Positions 27,728 to 37,078 of a stretch of 64,000 bases of DNA are shown one piece after another. Position numbers and translations under genes: made by a program. Origin of the DNA: Rhodovulum sp. P5. Its GTDB lineage: Bacteria > Pseudomonadota > Alphaproteobacteria > Rhodobacterales > Rhodobacteraceae. Where the stretch lies: contig NZ_CP015043.1 in the NCBI RefSeq assembly GCF_002079305.1, positions 1-64,000 on the forward strand. Reading direction: 5' to 3'. The notes under the pieces are model-generated. The model worked only from the letters and a program-made list of their open reading frames with translations. It had not been told where the DNA came from and made no database searches. Each line of letters begins with the position of its first letter. Position 1 is the first letter of the stretch.

Positions 27728-30724
27728 TCAGTCGGGCACTTCCAGCGCGCCCAGGGACAGATAGGCCGGGCGCTCCTTGCCGGTCAGGTCGTCGATGACC
27801 TTGTGGTCCTCGATATCCACGACCTGCCCGAGGATATCGGTTGCGCTGAGGGTCGGCGCGTAGAGCGCCACCGTATCCGCCGGGGTCGCCCAGGTGCTGT
27901 CGGGGGGCAGAAGGTTGCCGCCGATATCGACATAGACCCGCAGCACATGCCCCGCCTGCCAGATCTCTGCGGTGTTGTCGTTCTGCACCGTGATCTGGCT
28001 TGCCCCGAAATCCGTCACCGAGGCATGGGTCGTGTTCCCGTATTCGGCGTTGCTGTCATAGGTGAACAGGTGATACCCCGCCCCGTTCACCATGGCCTGC
28101 GTGACATTCGGCGGATAGTCGATCGCCACCGTGCCGCCCGGCGAGACATCGGCGGTCAGGACATGTTCGGCCATCCGGTGCCGGTAGTTCGGCCCCTGGT
28201 ATCTGGGCGTCCACAGAAGCGTGGCGGTGTCGAAATCGTCGAGGTATTTTCCCGCGGCATCGGGGTTGAGCAGGAGGTTGTAGGCCTGCTCAACCTGCGG
28301 AAAGGCCGCGGGGTCGTAATGCACCGCGACGGGGGCCGCGCCGGGCTCTCCGTATGGCGTGCGGTTGACGATGGTGTTGTGGTAGACCTTGACCGGCAGA
28401 AGCTTGGCGCCCTCCTTGTCCAGATAATCGGCATCGAGCAGAACGAACGCGACGGCGGGAAGAATTGTCCGGTCGGCGATTTCCGGGAAGACGGCCAGGT
28501 TGTTGCGAATGGTGAACCCGCCCGTCCCGAGCGTGAAGAACTTGGCCGAATGCCAGGACCCGACCATCACGTTGTGATGGAACAGCACGTTCTGCGGAGA
28601 GACGTTGTTCTTGAACCCCGCGGCGGTGTGGTTCGTCGCCCCCGCCGACACCAGGCCGCCGCCGCCCTCCATGCTGCAGCGGGTGATGTTGCCGCGCGCC
28701 CCGATCAGGCCATCCTGGTTCCAGCGCAGAACCGGCTGCATCGCCCGGTATTCGGGATCGGTCAGCCCCGACCAGCCCCGGTTCGTGAACATGTCGCAGG
28801 CATCGATGACGACATCCCGGCAGGCCTTGAACCGGACGAAATGCTGGTTGTGGTACCCTTCATAGGTGTCGAATGCCAGCTCGCCGGTTTTCGTCGGGGC
28901 GTTGTAGCCATGTTTCACGCCGCCGCTCAGGGCGTCGGGACTGTCGGCCAGCCGGCAGCCCAGAAAGGCGAAGTCCCGGGCGCCATCGGTGAAGATGACA
29001 TAGTCGCGCCAGTTCGTGGCAACGGTGTTGTGGATGCACCAGCCGCCGACCTGCCGCGCCTCGTAGGGCGGATCCTGCGACGGGTAGAGCGCGGTGGAGC
29101 ACTGCCACATGAAACACATCTCGAAACCGGAGATCGTGCAGTTCGAGACGAGCACCGTATCGGTATAGCCGTACCCGGTCGAGATCGCGGGCGACTTGTA
29201 TTCTTCGCCGACGCTGCTGAAGGTCTCGGTCGTGCTGTCCCAGGGCCCGCGCAATTCGATGCCGTAAAGCGCGAATTCCCGCTGCAGCACCGATCCGTCC
29301 TGCGAGCCGAAACTGCCCAGTTCGAACATCCGCCCGGTCAGGGCATTGGTGTGGACGATGACCGGGTCGGCCCCGTTGCCGGGGCCCGCCACAAGATGCA
29401 GGTGGGGGTAGGCTTCGACAAGCTGCATGGTTGCAAGCTCATGCACCGTGTCGCGCGGCAGCATGATCCGCAGGGCATGCTTGTCGCGGTTCGCCGGCAG
29501 CCTGTTCTTGGCCGTCAGCAGCGTGTTGAGGACGCGGTACCAACCGTCGCCCACCCCCGGCGCGGCCTGCGCCGTTGCCAGGTCGTCCCGGTGCACCCAG
29601 TAGTCCTCGGGCAAGGTGTCATCGATATACCAGGTCTCGGTCGGCAGCGTGGCGTGATTGGGCAGGGTGAAGACCGCCTCCGGATCGCGCACCGGGGCCC
29701 CGTCGCCGGCCAGGTCGTTGTCGTCCTCGCCGATCCTGTACCGGGTCTCGGCATATTTGCCGGTGGCGGGCTCATAGACCTTGCAGGTCACGGTATAGCT
29801 GCCGGGCGTCTCATAGACATGGGCGACATAGGGGCCGAAAGCGGTGTTCGCGTCCCGGTGGTCGTCAAGCAGGTTCTCGGGCGCGGTAAAGGTCGCCCCC
29901 GCATCGCCGAAATCCCAGACATAGATCAGGTCGTGCCAGTGGGGGTCATAGACCTCGCCCTGCCCCGCGGGCTGGGTGTCGAACCCGCCCACCGTCGCCT
30001 GGAAGAAGATCCGTTCCGGCGCGGTGCGCAGCGCAGAGCGGCGCATGGCGATCCGGACCGTGGGAACCGTGACCGAGCGCAGGGACTCCTGCACGTCCAC
30101 GGTGAACCCGCTATCGGCCTCTCCGCCGCTATTCCTTGCGCGCAGGATGATGTTCTGCCCGGTCGCGGCGGCCGCCGGCGTCCCCTCCAGAAGGCCCGCG
30201 GCACTCAGCGTCAGGCCCGCCGGAAGCGCGGCAGAGGACGGGGCCAGTTCGAAGGACAGGCCCTCCCCGGTGAAATCGGCCGAAAGATCCAGCCCCGTCA
30301 CGGGCGTCTCGGCGGTCAGGAGCAGATCCGGCAGGGCGCCGGCGGCCACCGGCGGCGTATAGGTCACCGTGATCGTTTCGGTCGTTTCCGCCACGTCGCC
30401 GCTGACATGGGTGCCCATCGCGACGCCCGCGATGACCTCGCCATCGGACACGGTATAGGGCAGGGTGACGGCCGCACCGTCCACCACAAGACCCGCTTCC
30501 AGCGTCACCTCGGGAAACCCCGGATCGCCGGAAGTGACGATATCGGCGGCCGCGATGGTATGGCCGTGACGATAGGGTGCGGCGGCCCAGGCCGCCGCGA
30601 TCGCCGGCACCCGTTGCCCCCAGAAGCCGACGGTCAGCGGATCGGTGCTGCGTGGCCCCTGCACCGCCTGTACGGTCACGCTGGAGCCTGCCATTCCCGA
30701 TGACAGAAGCCGGATCTTGATCAT
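27728..30724 (-). CDS. Large PKD/beta-helix spike-like protein (third gene of the spike-like set)
   Basis: A 998-residue protein with no signal peptide. The order is: an N-terminal beta region; an Ig-like putative-binding domain (LTAETPVTGLDLSADFTGEGLSFELAPSS with LPAGLTLSAAGLLEGTP, about 130-200); a PKD-like domain (YVWDFGDAGATFTAPEN ... FGPYVAHVYETPGSYTVTCKVYEP, about 265-330); then a long parallel beta-helix (about 400-820) with repeated short strands (VLVSNCTISGFEMCF, FVRFKACRDVVIDACDMFTNRG, VLFHHNVMVGSWHS); and a C-terminal beta domain. This build is typical of phage or GTA spikes and of polysaccharide depolymerases. Its ATG overlaps the stop of the preceding gene (ATGA). It probably recognises, and perhaps cuts, a polysaccharide. 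No catalytic residues are assigned. Confidence 0.75.
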   Translation of the reverse strand: MIKIRLLSSGMAGSSVTVQAVQGPRSTDPLTVGFWGQRVPAIAAAWAAAPYRHGHTIAAADIVTSGDPGFPEVTLEAGLVVDGAAVTLPYTVSDGEVIAGVAMGTHVSGDVAETTETITVTYTPPVAAGALPDLLLTAETPVTGLDLSADFTGEGLSFELAPSSAALPAGLTLSAAGLLEGTPAAAATGQNIILRARNSGGEADSGFTVDVQESLRSVTVPTVRIAMRRSALRTAPERIFFQATVGGFDTQPAGQGEVYDPHWHDLIYVWDFGDAGATFTAPENLLDDHRDANTAFGPYVAHVYETPGSYTVTCKVYEPATGKYAETRYRIGEDDNDLAGDGAPVRDPEAVFTLPNHATLPTETWYIDDTLPEDYWVHRDDLATAQAAPGVGDGWYRVLNTLLTAKNRLPANRDKHALRIMLPRDTVHELATMQLVEAYPHLHLVAGPGNGADPVIVHTNALTGRMFELGSFGSQDGSVLQREFALYGIELRGPWDSTTETFSSVGEEYKSPAISTGYGYTDTVLVSNCTISGFEMCFMWQCSTALYPSQDPPYEARQVGGWCIHNTVATNWRDYVIFTDGARDFAFLGCRLADSPDALSGGVKHGYNAPTKTGELAFDTYEGYHNQHFVRFKACRDVVIDACDMFTNRGWSGLTDPEYRAMQPVLRWNQDGLIGARGNITRCSMEGGGGLVSAGATNHTAAGFKNNVSPQNVLFHHNVMVGSWHSAKFFTLGTGGFTIRNNLAVFPEIADRTILPAVAFVLLDADYLDKEGAKLLPVKVYHNTIVNRTPYGEPGAAPVAVHYDPAAFPQVEQAYNLLLNPDAAGKYLDDFDTATLLWTPRYQGPNYRHRMAEHVLTADVSPGGTVAIDYPPNVTQAMVNGAGYHLFTYDSNAEYGNTTHASVTDFGASQITVQNDNTAEIWQAGHVLRVYVDIGGNLLPPDSTWATPADTVALYAPTLSATDILGQVVDIEDHKVIDDLTGKERPAYLSLGALEVPD

Positions 30725-31611
30725 GAAAGCTCCTCCAGCGTGAAATCATAGACCTGCAGGATTTCGCCCGCGGCGCTGAAATTCGGATACAGGACGAGAT
30801 AGCGTGCCGCCGCACTGCCATCGTCGACCGTGAAGGTTTCGTCGATGGCGATCTCTCCGGGACCGGCCCCTGCAAGGTCCAGCTTGAGAAAGTTCCCGGC
30901 GCCAAGTTCCATGTTGTTGCGGATCGCCAGCTGGCTGTTGGCCCCCATGGCGGCCGACACCTGGATCGTGCCGACCAGCCGATAGCTTTTCGCCTGGGAC
31001 GCATCGCCAAGCGTCTCGGTCAGCCATGCCAGACGATAGGACACGGCCTGGACGGTCTCGAATTCGCGGCCCCCCGCGATGGTCCCGTTGTCCTGCCAGA
31101 AACCGGGATAGATCAGGGCCGGTTTCACGGTCATGTCGATCAGGGCCGGCACCGGGCCCAGAAGCGCGTTGGACACCGCTTCGGCCGACCCGTTCGAATC
31201 CGTGACCGTTTCCCGCAATTGCAGGCTCTTTCCCGCATCCTCGGTGCCGGTGACGAAGCTCTCGTCGGTGGCCCCGTCGATCTCGACCCCGTCGCGCAAC
31301 CATTGCCGCGCAAGGGTCGGCGCGGGGCCGGACCGGGCCCAGAGACCGGCAACCGATGTCAGTGTTCCCGGCGTGGCGGACTCCACGATGACAGGGGGCA
31401 CAAGCGCGACCGGGCCGGCCTCCAGAAGGGCCACATCCACGATATAGGTCCCGTCGTAATACTGGGTGCCCGTCAGCGTGATCTCGACGGCTTCCCCGGA
31501 CACGGCGGTGATTTCGACCTCTCCGCCGAGCGAGGTGATCGAAAGCGCGGCCAGAACTTCCTGCAACCGGGAATGTGTGTTCGGCACGTTGGCGACCATC
31601 GGACCGATCAT
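30721..31611 (-). CDS. Ig-like spike-associated protein (second gene of the spike-like set)
   Basis: A 296-residue protein, not matched to a named family with confidence. Residues about 70-165 form an Ig-like module of the kind found repeatedly in rhodobacterial phage and GTA tail or spike proteins (PGTLTSVAGLWARSGPAPTLARQWLRDGVEIDGA...DAGKSLQLRETVTDSNGSAEAVSN). The C-terminal 120 residues look like a beta-sandwich (carbohydrate-binding type). No signal peptide is seen. The ATG at 31611 lies one base after the stop of the spike base gene, and its own stop overlaps the next start. The three genes are therefore one coupled unit. A TTG at 31629 is an alternative start. Confidence 0.7.
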   Translation of the reverse strand: MIGPMVANVPNTHSRLQEVLAALSITSLGGEVEITAVSGEAVEITLTGTQYYDGTYIVDVALLEAGPVALVPPVIVESATPGTLTSVAGLWARSGPAPTLARQWLRDGVEIDGATDESFVTGTEDAGKSLQLRETVTDSNGSAEAVSNALLGPVPALIDMTVKPALIYPGFWQDNGTIAGGREFETVQAVSYRLAWLTETLGDASQAKSYRLVGTIQVSAAMGANSQLAIRNNMELGAGNFLKLDLAGAGPGEIAIDETFTVDDGSAAARYLVLYPNFSAAGEILQVYDFTLEELS

Positions 31612-31612
31612 G

Positions 31613-31876
31613 TCAAACCAGTCCCACAAGTTCCGCGGCGGTCGTGTTGGTGGCCAGAACCCTGTTCACCCGGATCGGGTAGAGAGAGCCCCCCTGCATG
31701 TCCTTCAGGACCAGGCTTGCGCCCCCCGCCAGTTCCACGGCGACATCCCCGCCGGTGCCGACATAAAGCGCCCGGGTCACTTCCTGCAGATCGACGCTGT
31801 CGTCGGGGGTGACGGCGAACCCGTTCACCAGGGGGGAGGTCAGGCTGACATTGAACCGGGCGAATTCGTCGGGCAT
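31613..31876 (-). CDS. Spike base protein, Rcc01079 (GTA head spike) type
   Basis: An 87-residue protein. The segment TRALYVGTGGDVAVELAGG, followed by MQGGSLYPIRVNRVLATNTTAAELVGL, has the pattern of the small spike base proteins of the RcGTA head-spike family (Rcc01079, also called GhsA). In Rhodobacter capsulatus that spike lets gene transfer agent particles bind the capsule. ATG 31876 has AGGAG seven bases upstream; an upstream in-frame extension of 44 codons is Arg/Ser-rich junk and is rejected. It is first in a three-gene coupled set and would anchor the larger spike proteins. The assignment rests on recognised pattern, not on a search. Confidence 0.72.
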   Translation of the reverse strand: MPDEFARFNVSLTSPLVNGFAVTPDDSVDLQEVTRALYVGTGGDVAVELAGGASLVLKDMQGGSLYPIRVNRVLATNTTAAELVGLV

Positions 31877-32077
31877 GGGAAAACTCCTGCTGGGGGAAGG
31901 GCGCGTGTTGACCAAATATTGTGATCGGCTTGATTTACGTTGCCCTATACTACCGAACGATCGTCTCGGCCCCCCTCGCCGACGGCCCGCCCCTCCCGGG
32001 ATTGACATCCCGAAGCGGCCCGGGCAACCGGTGGCGGGAGCCGCGAAAAAGGAACAGATCCGGAGCGCGAAACCGAC
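31877..32077. promoter_or_regulatory. Divergent promoter region between the spike-like set and the polymerase gene
   Basis: About 200 bases with an AT-rich core (CCAAATATTGTGATCGGCTTGATTTACG, 31911-31938) and a TATACT at about 31947-31952. It must serve both directions. The best -10-like element has no clear -35 partner. Confidence 0.45.
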
Positions 32078-33604
32078 GTGGTACTGTTTGCCCTGCTGTC
32101 CTGGCCACTGGTCATGCTGGTACTTTTCCGCCAGTTAAGTGTCCCGCTTGCCTTGCTGATCTCGCTTGTGGGCGGCTTCCTGCTCTTGCCGCCGAACATC
32201 GTCGTTCTCAACCTGCCGCTTCTGCCGCCGGTCAACAAGGACACCGTTCCGGCCCTCATGGCGCTGGCGATCCTGCTGAGCAAGCCGAGCCGGGAAAAAC
32301 TGGGCTTCCTGCCGACGGCCCCCATTCCGCTGCTGTTGCTTGTCTTCCTGGTGGCCGGGGCGTTCCTGACCGCGTTGACCAACGGCGATACCGTCATCTC
32401 GGGCGGGCGCGTGCTGCCGGGCATCGAATCATACGATGCCTTTTCCGATGTTCTCATCGCGCTGATGATGCTGTTGCCGTTCTTCTTCGCGCACCGGTTC
32501 CTGGCCGCGACGGATCTTCACCGCCTGTTTCTGAACGTCCTTGTCATCGCCGGCCTGGTCTATTCCCTGCCCGCCCTGTTCGAGGTGCGGATGTCGCCCC
32601 AGCTGAACATGTGGATATACGGGTATTTCCCCCATGAATGGATCCAGCATGTGCGGGAAAACGGCTTCCGGCCGGTGGTCTTCCTCAAGCACGGGCTGTG
32701 GCTGTCGACCTTCTTTTCGCTGTCCACGCTGGCCGCGGCGGGGTTGGCCCGCTTCGGGCCCGAAACGCACCGGCGGCGTTACCTGCTGGCGATGATCTGG
32801 CTGCTGATCACGCTGGTGCTGACCAAGTCCTTCGGGGCGGTGCTCATCACCCTGCTTCTGGTGCCGCCGATCCTGTTCCTGGGCCTGCGCGGGCAGTTCC
32901 TGGTGGCCGCCTTCTTCAGCGCGGTCGTGCTGCTCTACCCGATGCTGCGCGCGGTCGACGTGGTCCCCACCGAGCAGATCATCGAAACGGTGGAAACCGT
33001 CGCGCCGGACCGGTCCCGGTCGCTGGCCTTCCGGGTCAGGAACGAGGACATGCTTCTGGCAAAGGCGGATGAGCGCGCGCTTTTCGGCTGGGGCGGCTGG
33101 GGGCGGCAGTTCATCTACGGAGAGTCCGGGCAATCGGAAACGATTTCCGATGGCACCTGGATCGTTGTCATGGGGCGCACGGGCTGGACCGGCTATCTTG
33201 GCACTTTCGGTCTTCTGACCCTGCCGGTCATCCTGATGGCGTTTCGGCACCGCCGGTTCAACCTGGCGCCCGAAACGGCGATCCTTGCGATGATCCTGGT
33301 GGCCAACCTGATCGACCTGATCCCCAATTCCAGTATCACCGTGCTGACCTGGATGATGGCCGGCGCGCTTTGGGGCCGGCTGGCCCTCGGGACGGTCACC
33401 GCGGAGGAGACATCGCCGGCCGACACCCCGCCCCAGCCGTCCTCGCCCTACAGCCGCCAGTTCCGGCGCCGGCGCCGCGGCGGCCTGCCCGAACCCGACC
33501 AGGCGGCCATCTCGGCCGACCCGCCCGATCCGGCCCCGACCGGCAAGACCCCGACCGGCAAAAAGCGGCCCGTCCGCCATTCCCGTGCCGAAATCATCCC
33601 CTAA
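32078..33604 (+). CDS. Wzy-like polymerase / O-antigen-ligase-type membrane protein
   Basis: A 508-residue protein with about ten to twelve membrane segments and a large periplasmic loop (about 290-360). The loop holds RSLAFRVRNEDMLLAKADERALFGWGGWGR, the Arg-rich, Gly-Trp-rich motif of polymerases and ligases of this class. The last 75 residues are a Pro/Arg-rich cytoplasmic tail (QFRRRRRGGLPEPDQ onward). It would join the flipped repeat units at the periplasmic face. A WaaL-type ligase role is the alternative. The GTG start has CGGAG about 12 bases upstream; no better start is visible. Confidence 0.82.
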   Translation: MVLFALLSWPLVMLVLFRQLSVPLALLISLVGGFLLLPPNIVVLNLPLLPPVNKDTVPALMALAILLSKPSREKLGFLPTAPIPLLLLVFLVAGAFLTALTNGDTVISGGRVLPGIESYDAFSDVLIALMMLLPFFFAHRFLAATDLHRLFLNVLVIAGLVYSLPALFEVRMSPQLNMWIYGYFPHEWIQHVRENGFRPVVFLKHGLWLSTFFSLSTLAAAGLARFGPETHRRRYLLAMIWLLITLVLTKSFGAVLITLLLVPPILFLGLRGQFLVAAFFSAVVLLYPMLRAVDVVPTEQIIETVETVAPDRSRSLAFRVRNEDMLLAKADERALFGWGGWGRQFIYGESGQSETISDGTWIVVMGRTGWTGYLGTFGLLTLPVILMAFRHRRFNLAPETAILAMILVANLIDLIPNSSITVLTWMMAGALWGRLALGTVTAEETSPADTPPQPSSPYSRQFRRRRRGGLPEPDQAAISADPPDPAPTGKTPTGKKRPVRHSRAEIIP

Positions 33605-33671
33605 GGGCGTGCCGTAACCCCTCCCCTTGCGGCCCGTTCCGCCGATCTCTTCCCGAAGGAGTCGCCTTCCC

Positions 33672-34742
33672 GTGTCCTCCGATCCTGCCATCGATATCTC
33701 GGTCGTCGTCGTCAATTACGGCACGGCCGAGCTGACCATCGCGGCTGTCGAAAGCGTCCTCACGCGCAGCCATGGCGGCCGGCGCGTCGATGTCCATCTT
33801 GTCGACAATGCCTCTCCGAACGGGGACGGCGCCCGGCTTGCGGCCGCGATGACCCGCCCCGGCTGGGCCGGCCGGGTGCATTTCTACCCCGAGACCGTCA
33901 ATCACGGCTTCGGGCGCGGCAACAACCTGGTGTTCCGGCGGCTTGCGGCGCAGCCGGTCCCGCCCCGCCATGTCTTCCTGCTCAACCCCGATGCCCGTCT
34001 CGACAACGAGGCGATCGCGATCCTGGCCGACACGCTGGAGGCCAACCCCCAGGCCGGGTTTGCCGGGGCGGCCGTGGAACGGCCCGACAGCGGCGCGGCC
34101 ACCGCCGCCTTCCGCTTCCCCAGCCTCCTGTCGGAATTTTCCCATCACCTCGCTTTCGGGCCGGTTGCAAAACTGTTTGCGCGCTGGCGGGTGCCGCTGC
34201 CCCCCGACCATCCCGAGGGACAGGTCGACTGGCTGGTGGGCGCCGCCGTCATGGCCCGGCTGGACGTGCTGAAGCAGATCGATTTCTTCGATCCCGCCTT
34301 CTTCCTCTATTACGACGAGGTCGACCTGATGCAGCGGGCGCGGGACGCGGGCTGGACCTCTCTCTATGTCCCGCGGGCGCGCGTGCACCATGCCGAGGGC
34401 GCGGCCACCGGGGTGCGCAGCGGTGAATCCTTCCGCAAGCGCCGCCCGGCCTACTGGTACCGCTCCTGGGGATGGTATTTCCGCCGGCATCACGGCCGGG
34501 CCGGGGCGCTTGCGATCCTGGCCGCGACGCTGACCGGCACGGTTCTCAACCAGATCCAGCGGCGCCTGCGCCGGCTGCCGCCCTCGGGCGCGATCTGGGC
34601 GTTCTGGGATTTCGCGACCGTATCGGCCTGGACGATCCTGTTCGGCACGACGGCCAGCACCTCCGGCCTGCCCGACCCGGCCCCCGCCGACGGGGGCGGG
34701 CATCCGGCCGGCACCGTCCGCCTGCAAAAGGACGCCGGATGA
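33672..34742 (+). CDS. GT2-type (rhamnosyltransferase-like) glycosyltransferase
   Basis: 356 residues: IDISVVVVNYGTAELTIAAVESVL at the N terminus, VHLVDNASPNGDG, the donor region FLLNPDARLDNEAI, and LVGAAVMARLDVLKQIDFFDPAFFLYYDEVDLMQRARDAGW. This is the layout of WbbL/rhamnosyl-type GT2 enzymes, and it fits a plasmid with rml genes, though the sugar cannot be proven. The GTG at 33672 has AAGGAG ten bases upstream; earlier codons (from 33627) are rejected. The stop overlaps the next start (ATGA at 34739-34742). Confidence 0.87.
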   Translation: MSSDPAIDISVVVVNYGTAELTIAAVESVLTRSHGGRRVDVHLVDNASPNGDGARLAAAMTRPGWAGRVHFYPETVNHGFGRGNNLVFRRLAAQPVPPRHVFLLNPDARLDNEAIAILADTLEANPQAGFAGAAVERPDSGAATAAFRFPSLLSEFSHHLAFGPVAKLFARWRVPLPPDHPEGQVDWLVGAAVMARLDVLKQIDFFDPAFFLYYDEVDLMQRARDAGWTSLYVPRARVHHAEGAATGVRSGESFRKRRPAYWYRSWGWYFRRHHGRAGALAILAATLTGTVLNQIQRRLRRLPPSGAIWAFWDFATVSAWTILFGTTASTSGLPDPAPADGGGHPAGTVRLQKDAG

Positions 34743-35689
34743 TCGGCGCCGTTCTCATCGGCCGCAACGAGGGCGAGCGGCTGGTGCGCTGTCTGGCCTC
34801 GGTCGCCGGACAGGCGGACCGTGTCGTCTATGTCGACAGCGGCTCCACCGATGGCAGCGCCGCGGCCGCCCGCGCCGCCGGGGCCGAGGTGGTCGATCTC
34901 GACATGGACCGGCCCTTTACCGCCGCGCGGGCGCGCAATGCCGGGCTGGCCCGGCTGACCGAAACCGGCCCGGCGCCCGATCTGGTGCAGTTCGTCGATG
35001 GCGATTGCGAGGTGCAGCCGGGCTGGATCGCCACCGCCGCGGCCTTTCTGGCCGACCATCCGCAGGTCGCCGCGGTCTGCGGCCGGCGCCGCGAACGCTT
35101 CCCCGCGGCCTCGATCTACAACCGCCTGATCGACACCGAATGGGACACGCCGGTGGGCGAAGCCCGCGCCTGCGGCGGCGATGCGCTGATGCGGGTCGAT
35201 GCGTTGCAGGCGGTGGGCGGCTTCAACCCCGCGCTGATCGCCGGGGAAGAGCCCGAGCTTTGCGTGCGGTTGCGGCAGGCGGGCTGGACGATCTGGCGCC
35301 TCGATGCCGAGATGACCCTGCATGACGCCGCCATGACCCGCTTTTCCCAGTGGTGGACCCGCGCGCGCCGGGCCGGCCACGCCTTTGCCGAAGGCGCCGC
35401 CCTGCACGGGGCCCCGCCCGAACGCCACAAGGTCCGCGAAACCCGCCGGGCGCTGGCCTGGGGCGTGGGGCTGCCGCTGCTGACCCTTCTGGGGCTGGCG
35501 ATCACGCCCTGGGCGTTGGTCCTTCTGCTGGCCTGGCCCGCGCAGATGCTGCGGCTGCGGCTCAAGGGCGAAAGCGGGCTGCGCGCGGTATTCCTGACCC
35601 TGGCCAAGCTGCCCGAGGGACAGGGCGTGCTGAGTTACTGGCGCCGGCGGCTGACCGGCGGCCCCATCGCGCTGATCGAATACAAGTAG
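34739..35689 (+). CDS. GT2-type glycosyltransferase with C-terminal membrane segments
   Basis: 316 residues beginning IGAVLIGRNEGERLVRCLASVAG, with VVYVDSGSTDGS and a DGDCE acidic motif in the place of DXD. The sequence RACGGDALMRVDALQAVGGFNPALIAGEEPELCVRLRQAGW contains the acceptor site motif. Two hydrophobic helices near residues 240-275 anchor it to the membrane. It overlaps the previous gene by four bases and so is co-translated with it. It ends 44 bases from the convergent rmlA stop. Confidence 0.87.
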   Translation: MIGAVLIGRNEGERLVRCLASVAGQADRVVYVDSGSTDGSAAAARAAGAEVVDLDMDRPFTAARARNAGLARLTETGPAPDLVQFVDGDCEVQPGWIATAAAFLADHPQVAAVCGRRRERFPAASIYNRLIDTEWDTPVGEARACGGDALMRVDALQAVGGFNPALIAGEEPELCVRLRQAGWTIWRLDAEMTLHDAAMTRFSQWWTRARRAGHAFAEGAALHGAPPERHKVRETRRALAWGVGLPLLTLLGLAITPWALVLLLAWPAQMLRLRLKGESGLRAVFLTLAKLPEGQGVLSYWRRRLTGGPIALIEYK

Positions 35690-35732
35690 GGCGGGTTGAG
35701 GGCGCCCCGGCCCCAGCCCCCGCGCCGCGCCC

Positions 35733-36614
35733 TCAGCCCGTTTCGGCCAGCCGGGCGAGGAACTTGCCGTACCGGGTCTTCTTGAAAAAGGCCGCATGTT
35801 CCAGCAGCGCGTCGCGGTCGATCCAGCCCTTGCGATAGGCGATCTCCTCGGGCGCACTGATCTGTAGCCCCTGCCGTTCCTGCAGGGTGCGCACGAAATT
35901 GCCCGCGTCCAGAAGGCTTGCATGGGTGCCGGTGTCCAGCCACGCATAGCCGCGGCCCATCCGCTCCACCGTCAGCGCGCCATCGGTCAGATAACCCTGC
36001 AACAGATCGGCGATCTCAAGCTCGCCCCGGGCCGAGGGGGTCAGCGCCCGGGCCCGCGCCGGCGCGGTGCCGTCCAGGAAGTAGAGCCCGGTGACCGCGT
36101 AGTCCGAGGCCGGGCGCTCGGGCTTTTCGATGATCTCGACCGCCTTCGTGCCGGTGTCGTCGAAGGTGATCACGCCATAGCGTTCGGGGTCGGTGACCTG
36201 ATAGCCGAAGACCGTGCCGCCGGTTTCCTGCCGGTCGGCATCCAGCAGGATCTCGGGCAGGCCGTGGCCGAAGAAGATGTTGTCGCCCAGCACCATCGCC
36301 GAGGGGCAGCCGTCCAGGAAGTCCTCGGCCAGCAGATAGGCCTGCGCCAGCCCGTCGGGCGAGGGCTGCTCGATCCAGGTGAAGGACAGGCCCCATTTCG
36401 CCCCGTCCCCCAGCAGGCGCTTGAACTGCGCCTGGTCCTGGGGGGTGGTGATGATCGCGATCTCGCGGATACCGGCCAGCATCAGCGTGCTGAGCGGGTA
36501 ATAGATCATCGGCTTGTCATAGACCGGCAAAAGCTGTTTCGAGACGCCCATGGTGATCGGGTAAAGCCGGGTGCCCGAGCCCCCGGCCAGGATGATGCCC
36601 TTGCGTTCGCTCAT
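35733..36614 (-). CDS. rmlA: Glucose-1-phosphate thymidylyltransferase RmlA
   Basis: A 293-residue protein, the usual length of RmlA. It has the nucleotidyltransferase loop [16 protein letters not shown] (residues 6-21), [30 protein letters not shown] with the metal-binding Asp, and [15 protein letters not shown] near the C terminus, all RmlA hallmarks. It makes dTDP-glucose from glucose-1-phosphate and dTTP, the first step to dTDP-rhamnose. It is set apart from rmlC and rmlD (40.5-43.0 kb) and on the other strand. ATG 36614 begins the conserved sequence directly. Confidence 0.95.
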   Translation of the reverse strand: MSERKGIILAGGSGTRLYPITMGVSKQLLPVYDKPMIYYPLSTLMLAGIREIAIITTPQDQAQFKRLLGDGAKWGLSFTWIEQPSPDGLAQAYLLAEDFLDGCPSAMVLGDNIFFGHGLPEILLDADRQETGGTVFGYQVTDPERYGVITFDDTGTKAVEIIEKPERPASDYAVTGLYFLDGTAPARARALTPSARGELEIADLLQGYLTDGALTVERMGRGYAWLDTGTHASLLDAGNFVRTLQERQGLQISAPEEIAYRKGWIDRDALLEHAAFFKKTRYGKFLARLAETG

Positions 36615-37078
36615 GTCGTCCGTCCTTGTTCCTGATCGCCCCGGTTCCGCCGTCCGGGCCTGTTCGGGGCCGGTGTTCCGCAGGGTCGCGCGACAATCAA
36701 GTCCGGAATGGCAGCATGCTTTCCGAAGCGCGACCAGCGCGGCAGGACAGCCATAGCGCGCGACAGGCGGCGGCCGGCCCGGTGCGCGGGGGCGGGCGGC
36801 GTTTCGAATCGGACTTTGAGGCAGGATTTCGACAGCCCCGCAAGGGGTCGGCCCGTCAATGCGGCAAATTCTGGGCAGATTTTCGAAGGGAAGCGGAAAC
36901 AGAGCGCCGGTTTCGCCGCCACTGTCCCGGACCGTGCCGCAAAGCAGCGAGAATACGCCTTTCTTCTGGCAAGAAGCGGACAAAGACCCTAGAAATTAAG
37001 GCAGGGTTGGGGCAACGGCGATCCCGGTATTTCGGACATCGTCGAATTGTAACGATATATTTTCGGGGGTTCTAAACC
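36615..37078. promoter_or_regulatory. Divergent region between rmlA and the sugar transferase gene
   Basis: 464 bases. The rightward end carries a promoter-like pair, CGGACA (37033-37038) and TATATT (37056-37061), with a 17-base spacer, ending about 17 bases before the sugar transferase start. A short inverted repeat ATCGT...ACGAT lies around the spacer. The rest is GC-rich, with no gene supported. Confidence 0.5.
37033..37061 (+). promoter_or_regulatory. Probable sigma70-type promoter of the initiating sugar transferase gene
   Basis: -35 CGGACA (four of six match TTGACA) and -10 TATATT (five of six match TATAAT) with a 17-base gap. Transcription would begin near 37068, giving a leader of about ten bases before ATG 37079. 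Confidence 0.4.

Noticed and set aside
27803..30703. A 966-codon open frame on the plus strand opposite the spike-like protein gene
   Set aside because: No domain, and a His/Arg/Gly-rich composition; the opposite strand has PKD and beta-helix features.
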